Assembly (NCBI GenBank): GCA_000934455.1
Contig: KN882975.1
Coordinates: forward strand, 28,897-58,151
Length of the DNA stretch: 29,255 bases
Source of the DNA: Apostichopus parvimensis
Lineage: Eukaryota > Echinodermata > Holothuroidea > Aspidochirotida > Stichopodidae
Direction of reading: 5' to 3'
This document shows positions 13,401 to 25,400 of the stretch, in pieces. Position numbers and translations under genes: made by a program. Below the pieces are notes generated by a model. The model saw nothing but the letters and a program-made list of their open reading frames with translations, had not been told where the DNA came from and searched no databases. Position 1 is the stretch's first letter; every line of letters begins with the position of its first letter.

Positions 13401-16400
13401 CGTTATCAAAACAAAAATGTCCCTGCTCTGAAAATGTCAGGTGCTTAGGGGGATCTGCAGCATTGCATTACAATTAACTATCATATAGCAAGAGTTCATA
13501 AATGTTTAAAGTCTGACAATATTTTTACAAACAATTTCATATTCTTTTCGAGAGAGTAGTAAAAAGGAATATTAAGTTGACAGTTTGTTTAACATGTCAC
13601 TGAATTGCACAACACGCTTCCTTTACATAGAAGGATGAAAATGGATACAAAGAGTTTTCTGTCTCATCTCACGAATAAACTGTTTTTCTGACTGAAAGGT
13701 AGCTTGTTATTTCTGACATAACATTACACACCATGTAAATAAATAAAGCAATACAAGAGCATTAAATTTGCCTGCTAGCTATTTGCACCACAAAACAAAA
13801 CATATTTGGAGTATGAATCTGTCTATTTTTAGACTAGAATAGAAAAGAAAAGAAAAAACAACATCAAGAGTTAGTATTTAGAAGACAACATCTGCATTAC
13901 AAAAGCTGTTTGGTGTCTGATACTTTCCAAGAAGGAGAAGACACGACAAAGAGATAATACCCAAACACAACAACACTTTCACAGCAGATAGACCTTCACA
14001 TAGAGGGTCAAACTGGGGCATAACTTGCTAGTGGCTGGGTGAACCAACCTGTGGTGCTGGGGCATTTAAACAAGCACCACATTTAGCATCTCGGACAAAA
14101 CTAGACTGCTTATCATAGCCAGGAGGAAATCGGTGCCTTTAACATCTCAACAGGATGGCACCGAAGTGCCTCAGGCAGTGTCAGGGTACCTGTTCCTAGC
14201 CGTAAAGCGGTCTGACAATTGGCTCCTGTTCACTGACATGAGCTGTTTATCATGGTTTGGGCAGAAGTTATTATTCTCATTAAGAGTTGAGGATAACTTG
14301 TATGAGTCAGTTGAACCTTGGGTGAGAATATATATACATATATAGGAGAGTACATACATGAGGTTATCCTTACATGAAGCTGTTATGAAGTGGATGTATT
14401 TTTTTAGTCATGAAGAGCATCCAGTTGCATAAAGAGGTGTTATCGTTTTGTGTGCATAAGTAAAGAGATTATATAGCAGGCCATATATCTCTTCATAATG
14501 TGTGTGGTGTATTAAAAAGTGGAACAGATCACAGCAAAGTACTTTGGGAATTTGAAGTACTAATATATCTGATCGAATGTCAAACACAAAGGGNNNNNNN
14601 NNNNNNNNNNNNNNNNNNNNNNNNNNNNNNNNNNNNNNNNNNNNNNNNNNNNNNNNNNNNNNNNNNNNNNNNNNNNNNNNNNNNNNNNNNNNNNNNNNNN
14701 NNNNNNNNNNNNNNNNNNNNNNNNNNNNNNNNNNNNNNNNNNNNNNNNNNNNNNNNNNNNNNNNNNNNNNNNNNNNNNNNNNNNNNNNNNNNNNNNNNNN
14801 NNNNNNNNNNNNNNNNNNNNNNNNNNNNNNNNNNNNNNNNNNNNNNNNNNNNNNNNNNNNNNNNNNNNNNNNNNNNNNNNNNNNNNNNNNNNNNNNNNNN
14901 NNNNNNNNNNNNNNNNNNNNNNNNNNNNNNNNNNNNNNNNNNNNNNNNNNNNNNNNNNNNNNNNNNNNNNNNNNNNNNNNNNNNNNNNNNNNNNNNNNNN
15001 NNNNNNNNNNNNNNNNNNNNNNNNNNNNNNNNNNNNNNNNNNNNNNNNNNNNNNNNNNNNNNNNNNNNNNNNNNNNNNNNNNNNNNNNNNNNNNNNNNNN
15101 NNNNNNNNNNNNNNNNNNNNNNNNNNNNNNNNNNNNNNNNNNNNNNNNNNNNNNNNNNNNNNNNNNNNNNNNNNNNNNNNNNNNNNNNNNNNNNNNNNNN
15201 NNNNNNNNNNNNNNNNNNNNNNNNNNNNNNNNNNNNNNNNNNNNNNNNNNNNNNNNNNNNNNNNNNNNNNNNNNNNNNNNNNNNNNNNNNNNNNNNNNNN
15301 NNNNNNNNNNNNNNNNNNNNNNNNNNNNNNNNNNNNNNNNNNNNNNNNNNNNNNNNNNNNNNNNNNNNNNNNNNNNNNNNNNNNNNNNNNNNNNNNNNNN
15401 NNNNNNNNNNNNNNNNNNNNNNNNNNNNNNNNNNNNNNNNNNNNNNNNNNNNNNNNNNNNNNNNNNNNNNNNNNNNNNNNNNNNNNNNNNNNNNNNNNNN
15501 NNNNNNNNNNNNNNNNNNNNNNNNNNNNNNNNNNNNNNNNNNNNNNNNGAAAACGACTGGTGTAGAAAGACTTACTGTGAGGGTGTGACGTCACATCCTC
15601 ACTTCCTTAACATTTGTGAATATATTTCTTTAAAAATTATTTACATTTTTTAACACATTTGAAAATAATATAATCAAAAATTCTTCAGATGTTTAATCTC
15701 AAATACTTCCTTTGACAAATATGAGATCTCCTGACATATCTTTTGGTTGAAAGACATGAAATCTCACAAAATATTTAGAGAAAAAAACAAAGACTTTTCA
15801 GAAATGTGAGGATGTGACATCACAGCTTGTCAGATTTCAGCAGTTTCTACACAATCTGATAAAACTTTACACTTAAATATCTCTTTAACCAAAAAAGATA
15901 TTTGAACAGTTTTTTTTCACCATTGTGTTTCTTTTATTGTCCTCTTTCATATAACATTAACATGTATGACAACTGAATCAATCCTTTAAATGGGATCTTC
16001 TTACTGACATTCACATGGAAAATATTTTACACTGCTATTTGAAAAATCTCATCCCAACATCTAGTTCCTAAGGTTAGATAAAGATTTTTGTACAGTTAAA
16101 ACTAACTCTTGCCAATTAAAGCCTTCCATCAAATAGGTAGATTGTTAACATAAATACTTGCTTCTAACAAACAATGACATCACAACAAATACAAAACAAA
16201 GGAATAAACAAACCTTTAACTTGAAACTAAAACTGATTGTTCCTCCATGATCTTTGCCTTTCTCTGTATCCTCCGGTTTTGCATAGATTAACACTTGATC
16301 AGGATTATGAGCTAATCCCCCCTCCAATGACATCGAGATGTCCTTGGTTGGCTGGGAGAGATCCGGGGTCCACGCAGCCCACCTTATGAAATAACTTTGG

Positions 16401-19400
16401 GTTTGAGATCGTCTCATGCTCCCAGCCAGCTAATTGAAATGATGTGAGAGAATGAGAGGAGTAACATCGGTACAATATCACTGTTAGGGAGTCATTATCA
16501 GTGAAATGTGAAAGTCCTAGCAATTCATGCAACTACTTTATCAAACAGTAAATGTGATATGATATCATGCCTTTTCATTTTAAATCATCCATTTTGCCAT
16601 TTTTCTCCCAAAAAAATTCAACTGTTTATTTTCATTTTATTAATATAATATTAGCATAAATGACAAATTGCCTGCCAAAATGAACACTTTTTTAAAGACT
16701 TTAAAGATTCTCTTGGATATTTTGTAAATGAAATATGGAAAGATTAGGCTAACGCGCTACATCTTATTGGAATAATGCCATTGACAATATTCTCAGAGGC
16801 AACTGAAAACTCTGCTTTAGAATTTAGGGGGTTGTAGTTTGAAATGCACTTTTTTTCTATGGATCAAAGCAGAAACTTGGAAAGGGCAACTTGTTTTGGA
16901 GAAAGGGGAACTGGAAAAGAAAGAGACAGGGAAAGGGGGTGGCGGAAGAGGAGAAGGAAGGGAAAGGTGGCAGGGGAAGGGAGGAAGGGGAGGGTGGCAG
17001 GGGATGGGAGGAAGGGGAGGGTGGCAGGGGAAGGGAGGAAGGAAGGGGAGGGTGGCAGGGGATGGAGGAAGGGAAGGGAATTGGAGGAAAAGAAGAGGAA
17101 TAGATGGAAAGATTGAAAAGGGGAAAGTGAAAAAGCAACAAATCTGAATAATTTCACAGCAGCTTGCTAACTATGCTGCCAGGGCTGACTTTCAAAACCT
17201 TCATAGTGTGTCAAATTCACCTTGCACTTTACAAACTGACATATCAACAGTTGCTATGGTAACCAATTTTGGTTTCTGAATTACCTTTGCTCTAGCAGTG
17301 TTACATGAAACTTTGTATAACATGTTGTGATAAAATGGAGTTACATTTTGGTATTATTTTGGGTCTTGACTGTTTACCTTTTTCTCCTGGTCGGATACGG
17401 GTATAGTAACGATGTACTCCAGTAGGAAGAGGACAGCGTACAAAGGATCGTCCACAAGAGACTTCAGCTGAATCTTGCTCTTGACTTGTAGCGAAGATAA
17501 AAGGCTTTCTCTGTAAGACAAACAAGAAATACCACTAGCACTGACAAACTCAACACAGACAGGGATGTAAACCCTTCGTTTTGTGTTGTTGTCATTTTTC
17601 ATATTCTAATTTAAGACTAGTCGTGACAACAGCTGCATGGATTATTACTTTTAGAAAGTTTACCTACTTGTATGGTTCATTGCACTAAACGTGCACAACA
17701 TTATTTTCCTTTCTTAAGACAATAAAAAGAAGAAAATTCTGCCCAGTTCCTAATGAACTGAAAGCGTTGAGTAAGTTGTGTTTATATTAAACACTACGGA
17801 GAGATAAATTTGAAAAGTTTACAAATTGTTCCTCACAAAATACATGTAAACGAAACTTTATTAACATCCTCATACTTTCTCTCTAAATGAAGCTAATGAA
17901 CGATAATGTTTGTTTGGCTTTAGGAAGGGGTGAGGGTGGGGTGGGAGGGTGAGGGAGGGTGTACATGCTCATTTACCTGGACCCCGACATTCCAGATTTT
18001 TGCTTTCCCCTCGACAGACTGCCCCTGTTTCCTCCTCTCGTGAAGACATCTGCATCTAACATGACTATTTGCGGCTTGTCCACATACTCCCAGCCGTTAT
18101 GAAGATTCACATGGAGGCGTCTTTCCGCAACTTTCACAGAGCCTCGATCAGCCTGGATATTTTCCTGCGTACGGTATAAAGAAAGTTTGATTCTCTTGTA
18201 ATTACTGTAATTAATGTCTTTTGGTTTAAATTAATGCTGTGCCCCTGTTACCCCATCTCCTCTCCATCCTCCCCCCCCCCACATTCCCCTCCTCAACTTA
18301 TTAACCCTAATCATGGTACAGTTTACAGACACTAAAGATGTGAGTACAATATAATTCACAACAATTTGGATCACAGAATAGCGACAAGCTTTGAATCATG
18401 AGATAATAAGACACACGTTACCACCAAATTAAAGAATAAATTCTTTTGTAAAATATCCAACTTTTAGCTGGATTGATTTAAACAGTTGATAGATATCAAT
18501 TACAGACTGAATCCTACATTTTTGTTGATTAGATCCTTCAGGAAGGTTATAATCCCGATACCTTAGCATTTCTCAGATTTTTTGAACTTTGGGGGACAAT
18601 AAATATCCTGATGCAAAAAAAAGAAGATGTTTATTGATCTGTGACTTTTGAAACCAGAATTTTTTCAATAGAGTCATTAAAATTTTTGGGGTAATTCACT
18701 TTATTTATACACTTTATTGTTTTTCTACGCCTTCAAACTTACCTTTGCCATTCTGTCTGCGTTCACTAATTGGCACAGATCTTCCTCAAATTTCTCTACC
18801 GATGGTGGTAAGACAATGTTTATTTTGTCGAGTACCCCATGGATCTTCTTCAACGGCTTAGGTTTCCGAAAGTTGTCTCCATCTAGAAGCAAACAGATGG
18901 AACTTATTTATCAAAAACTGAGTGAAAATGTTTTTCTTTTTGAATGTTGAATTGACAATGGTTGTCAAAAACTGACATATCTTTGCATAATTTGTATAAA
19001 AACAAGTTGCTCCATTTATATAAAATTTTTATGATGCAAAACTAGACCAGGTTTTTCCATTGTCTTGTCACAATAAAAATAATATTAACAAAGTACTTCA
19101 TCTTGAAACTCACAAATTGAGGAAAATTTATTTTATTGCATCTATTTCTGTTTATAAGAGAGAACATAGGATGCAACCTCATGTTGCGATGACCAGTTTT
19201 CATTCAAAAACTTGACCACCGGAAATCTCGCAATCGAGGTATAGAGTATAGATTCATCAAATTTGTATACAATTCGCCCAAACATCATGTTTCTAAAACT
19301 CGAACCATAAAGTCATAATGGGTGATTTCCGGGCTAAACGAGAAACTGACAAATTCACCGTATCTTTGCAGTAACAGGTCTTTGAAATCTCGGATACATG

Positions 19401-22400
19401 TTTGTTGAGCTAAACAGAAAACGTCAACAAACTCACATCGCTTGAGCAACCGTCTCCGGCGACAAAAACCACCACTTTCTCCATATTTATAAATGATTTT
19501 AGCATTTTCCAAAACTGAAAGCAAATGAATTCTGACTATAGAAACAATAATAAAACAGACACAGCTTGCATAAAAGGCAACCTATAGCTTTTGCAAGGAA
19601 TGATTTGGGATTTTCACCGATGGTTTTCTGTTTTGTGATGCTATATTATTACTTTCAAAATAAAATAAAACTGTTAGCAAACTGCTTATCCACTAGAGAG
19701 CCTGTGTAGGAGAATGTGTAAAAGCAAGTTGGCCTGATGTTTCGATCCTAGCAGGATCTTCTTCAAAGGCTAAATGACAAGTAACAGTAACAGAACTTGA
19801 AGGGACAAAAAACACGCACAGAATAATGCGCATGGTGAACGCAAAGAGATAGATGTAAGGGGATTAGTGGACAAGGGATGGAGAGAAGAAAGAAAGAAAC
19901 CAACAGGGGAAGAGGAGAGGTAGGAGATAAACAGAGGAGGAACAAAGAGAGGATTAAGGGGAGGGTTAGGGAATAAATTGGAGGACAAAGACAGAAAGGT
20001 GTGGAGAAAAAAGGGTGGAAGAGAGCTACGAGAAGAGGAGTGATGGTGGGGGGGGGGAACAAGGGGAGGAGGGGGGGACAAAAGAAAAGTTAGTCATGTC
20101 CTTCCTGAATGTTGAGCCCATGAGGTTGAATGGTGCGAAGGCGTTGCATCCACAGCCTCTCTCTGCTGATTCGTACTACATCAACAAAATGGTCTTACCA
20201 TCAGCTATGGCAACTCCTGGTACGACGTCCGACCCTGAGAAGAAGGCGTTCTCTGGTATGAGATGAGAGATTTTCTCCATCAGACGATGAGTCTTGATGC
20301 TGTAGCAGAGCTGACAGTCTGCTACCAGGGTAATCAGTTTGTGACCTGTTCAAGATCAGAGACAAATTTCTATTACGTAAAGCAAAAATTTAGGCTTTCG
20401 GCATCTGACACTTTCCAATCGACCACATCAAGATTTTGCTTTTCGTTTTCTACGTAACTTCTCCACAAGACTTTGATAAATTTCTAGAAATATACCACCG
20501 GTTCAAAATCATTTGTAGCCAACAGTCTCTCGTTGTTCTTACAAAGATTCTTTATAATTTTCTCACAATTTTCAGTATCTGGTTTTGTTTGTGTGTTATA
20601 GTCATTCTCAATCTACTAAAACGACTCATTTTTGTCTAAGAGTCTTGAATAGCTCCTCAAAGAAGGTCTTAAACTTGAGACATTTAAAGGCTTGATGGTA
20701 CACAACTTGTGAGTACAAAATAGTCACCGAGCTAAGAACACTACGCACATAATATATTCCAAATTATGACAGAAATGCTTGAAAAATGTATTGTAAGGTT
20801 TCGAAACATGGTGGCCTTTACAACATATCTAGAAGTTTCTATGTTTTTAAATCTACCGAAAAAAAAACCCAATTTTTTTCATAAAAAAAATGACTTACCT
20901 TCAATGTCATCATCCAGATACAACAGTGCCCTCGGTGATCCATGAAAAACATCAACACGCTTCACCGGGGCGGGGCTGCCGGATGACGTGTCAACAAATT
21001 CTCCTGAAAGAATTGGATAAATGCGTTAACACGATGAAGTTTGCTTAATAGCAAGTACTTTATTTACTTGCAATTTAAAAAAAGAAGTTACCTAGACATT
21101 TTACCAATGACATCACTGACATATAATCATTTAAAAAAAAAAATTTTAAACAATTTTTCACCATTTGTTTATGTAAACAGTGATTAATAAATTATTTGAG
21201 AGTTCTGTGTTGATGTTGTTGTTTACAGTAGTATTAAACAGGTACAAACATTTACTTGGAACAATCACAAACATTGTTTACATAATATCAGCAACATCAG
21301 GTTCATCCTGACATAACTCTAAAAGTGATGATCCTGAATTTTCTGAATGAAACCTTGCTATTTGCTATCAAATCCTCACATTTTGTTTCCTAAAATTTTC
21401 TGCTTTGGCAATCATAACCTTTTAAATATAAGTCATTGAAGGCACACAATATGATTTAATAAGGATTGTGAAGAATATCTATAATATTTGTAGACGACAT
21501 CACCTTCATTCTAAGCTAACGGCTGTGTGCAATAATAAAAAGAATAAAAACTTTGAGAAAACGCTGCAATACAAACCTAGTTTTAAAATATTTCATTTAA
21601 AAAACACAATTATATCCAGAGCTTTCATCATTTCTCAAGTTTTATTGAAAAGGTTCAATTTTGCAAATTGTTTGAATTTTTTACACTGGACTACCTAAAC
21701 TGAACTGAATTTCTTTAAGTCTGACTTAAACATTACTTCTAAAAGTCATAGAATTAGTAATACAAAAAATGTTAGGCCTGTATATATGTCAAGAGCTGTA
21801 GTAATGTCAACATTGATTTCACTTCAATGTCTAATACCTTGTTGAAATATCCTCAAAATGGACCAACCACAGGAGAGGTGATGTATCCGGCCATTTTTGT
21901 CCTCTACAATCCCAACAATCTCTGCCACCAGGACGATATTGGGCTCCGTTAATGACGTGTGAAAGTACACGGGCTGAAACGGAAATTTAAAAACAAATAA
22001 ATGTCATTAATACATTGTGAAAAATAAAAGCAAATTCATGCCGATAAAACTTAAATGTGTTATTTATACATATGAAATCATCATCAATGACAAACAGTGT
22101 CAAAAGTATATTTCTATTAAAAACTTATTTGAATTGTTAGATGCTGCCACCTAACTTACGTACAAGATAATGTACATAGAAAGGTCTTGGAAGCTCTTTA
22201 AAGGGCGACTCTGGGTACTAATTTAAAATTTGATATATTATAGACCATTGACTCACATTGCTATCAGTCCAGGTTTGACTTTCATATCCCTTATATTTAT
22301 TTTTGAAATGACCCTTTAAACAAGTGAGGGTCACTGATCAAAGTGACTGGACAATTAAGTCTAATACATAGGTCATTAGGTCACTTCATCAGTTGCAACA

Positions 22401-25400
22401 CAAAACTCAATGGTAACATATACCAGACTTATTTGATGAAGGTAAATATCTTGAAAACTGGATTTAGCTTTAGAAACATTACTGGCACTCAAATTGTTCT
22501 CTTTTCATGATGATAACATATCAAGACTGAAATTATGCCTACAGGTATTAATCCATTAAAACACAAAACTAGACACTTTTGGAGGTGTGTAATGATAGAT
22601 AGGAGGAAGAATGAACAGGGGGTATGTTGACCTGAGATGACCAGTCACCATGGGAGGTCAGTGTCAAAGGTCACCAGGTCATCCTAAACACAGTAGAGTG
22701 AGAGTGAAGTAGTTGTATGGAGACAGGTAAGTGAGGCAACAAAGATAATGACATTCGACAAAGTCTATCTATTGATGGCAAGGATTGTTTCTAAAGAAAA
22801 TGTGACAAGAATGATGGACATAAACGGGAAAAAAGCTGCCAGATAATTACAATATTTAGAGGACACAAAAACTCCTACTATAATTATTAGTCTAGATGCG
22901 ATAGATATAAATGTCATAAACAAGTGTGGCACACCTATGACAAACATTATTCCACTTGAGAGACATCACAGATTTTACGTTCCTTGACACACACAAGGCT
23001 GTAAGACTTGATCAAGTCTAAATATGACATCATCGACCCACATGTGCCTCATTTTCGCCCTTTTTTCATTTTTTTACAATGTTTATTTCCTGTCATAGTG
23101 ATGGGTTTTGCAGCAAATGCTGAATCCAAACCATTGAAACTCTTAACAAGATCTTATGATGGCATGGCTTTCACTGTCAAACACTTTTACCTTGAAAATT
23201 TGACAAGAAAAACCAAGACAAAGTAAAAGGTTTCAGCTCCTTATTTGTACTTCTCTTAAGGATCTGTTTATTGACAAAATGACACCTCCCAGGCATGATT
23301 TTTGCACTATATATATTTCCCAAACGGAGCAATATTTTTCATAGCTGGTTGGGGAAGTTGATCTTCACAAAGATAGCTACCATATCAGCTATTAAAGATG
23401 ATGATGGTTGAGTTTGTGTGCTGACTGCTCAAATATTATTTTCAATTTGCATCCGCCCAGACTGATGTCGGAGTTTCCTCCCGTAATTTACAACTATTTA
23501 TGGGAACGTATGAAAATTTGGTTGCCATAGTTACAGTACCTTCAGTTAGCTCGGAGTCAAGGATACACTCCCATAAAAATGTTTATGCTTCAAATGAAAA
23601 TAATTTTTAGATTTGATTAACTGTGTGTGATTCATCATAGCATGGTCAGAGTGGCACACCTGTTCAAGCCGTTCAAGACACGGCTCCTGCAGGTAAATTG
23701 AAACTTGTATTTAAAATAATGTGGATGATGGAAAACAGACAATTGAGCAATTTAGAGTAACAAATTAGGTTGAAGACAAGCAGTACAAAAATTTGGAAGC
23801 TTTAAGAGAGAAAGGAACTATTCATCATAGCTGACAAAATACATATTAAAGAATCAAAAGGTAAATTGATGACTGCTCATTAGCAATTTCAGATCGAGGG
23901 AGATAACTCTTAATTCTTTTTTATCGTACTAAAAGATACTGTGTACAGAAACTGCATATGGTGGATCTATTATGTAGCAATTCCGCCAATTTGTACAGCT
24001 TTTTGCTGTGAGATGCTTGATAAATTTTTTTCCCTCTGAATTTGAAGCAATTCCTTTGAGAAGATTTACCATCCGGACAAAAAAAAAAGAAGAGTAGATT
24101 GACATTCTTAGGCTGTAGAACTGACTGACACTAATGCAATTAACTGTACCTAATATTTACTGCAGTTTTGCACCCAAGAAGTCTTTACAAAGTGCCGGGA
24201 AACAACTTGTTAACTACATATTAAGAAAAAGCTTGAAGGAAAGGAGAGAGAGAGAGAGAAATCAACAAAGAAAAGGAAAGAACAAATTTCAATGCATCTT
24301 TAGTAAAGTTGAACTGTAATCTAGTTTATAAAATTGAAATTGTAGTGAATTGGAAAATCCAGAACAATGAAAAAACAAAATATGTCACCAAAATCAGAAC
24401 TAGTATTGTTCGATACAGGTGACAAACGCCTACAGTGGAATTACGACATTCCTCTGGGCATACAATCAGCGTCCATAGCCTTGTGGTTAGTGTGCCCGCG
24501 TACAAAACGGGAGGCCCGGGTTCGAATCCCGGTGGAGGCTGGAAGTTTTTTCACTGTTCTTGATTTTCCAACTCATTACGATTTTCAATTATATACTATA
24601 AGTTACTATCAGTTAACACTGTACGCAGTACAGTATATACTGCAATACACTATCAATGCTCACAGTGTTGTAGTGCAGTAACGTCTTCTTGCTGCCTTTG
24701 GCCTTGACCACCTTTCGAGGGCCGGTCCATGTTTTACCAAAGAAGCGTTTGAAGGTGACATCAAAGACACTCAGCCGGATGAAATACTCCGTCTCAGCTT
24801 TTCCTTTTTCCTAGAAGTAATAAAAAGTGGCAAATTAAAGTAAGTGCAAATAAAAAGAGGGTGAAACAATTAATCAAAAATTAAATAGGGCTAAACCATT
24901 ATATTCAGGGGGAGCAGAGTTGTGGAGATATGGGAAGGCATAATAATATGCCCTTCTCCCCTTGCCAATTTTGTGAAATACCACAAAAGTACCACTTTTG
25001 TTCTTGAAAAGTACCCTTTTCATTCCACTTTATTGCAATTAGAAAGTGCCCTTTTTTTCTTTGCTTTTAACATTGTAATTAAAATTGGCTTTCTCTTGTT
25101 TCAAAATTGCCCTTTAGTTGAAAAATGAAAAGCTTTGTAATTAAAATAAGTAACCTTTTGCTGCAAAAATATAACTGGATTTTGAATGCAAAGAGGATTA
25201 ATTGTACAATAAGTGAAAGGTACTTTTGTAGTCCTCTCCCTCAAATCCAAGTCACTTTTCTGTTGAAGTTTGTACCCTTCCACCACCCTGCCGTGCCCTT
25301 CCCCCATTCCCTCCCCCCTTGTCCCCTATGCATGGTTCATTCCATCATCCCTGATTAGACTGATCACCTTCTGTCTGGGTAACTTGTCGACCTGAGCTAC

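Larger units (their letters stand above)
21974..24331 (-). other. NPHP4 intron 2, main part
   Basis: No exon was found. Notable are AGGTCA direct repeats (22370-22383 and 22668-22681) and an X-box-like GTTGCCATAGTTAC at 23521-23534 with one mismatch to the RFX consensus. Confidence 0.55.

Noticed and set aside
14500-15653. Open frames of about 350 codons
   Set aside because: They are almost entirely the run of N.
16839-17157. Gly/Lys/Glu-rich and Pro/Ser-rich open frames on both strands
   Set aside because: A purine-only tract lacks stops by composition; no splice or start context supports coding.
19763-20081. Pro/Leu/Ser-rich minus-strand open frames
   Set aside because: They lie in the pyrimidine-rich untranslated part of the Penelope-like fragment, after its stop codon.
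23008-23226. 72-codon plus-strand open frame
   Set aside because: AT-rich, no recognisable motif, no splice support, inside NPHP4 intron 2.
24469-24540. Functional tRNA gene
   Set aside because: It folds well and has a perfect B-box, but has an acceptor mismatch, an A-box deviation and a matching SINE body, and a second diverged copy exists at 9.2 kb.
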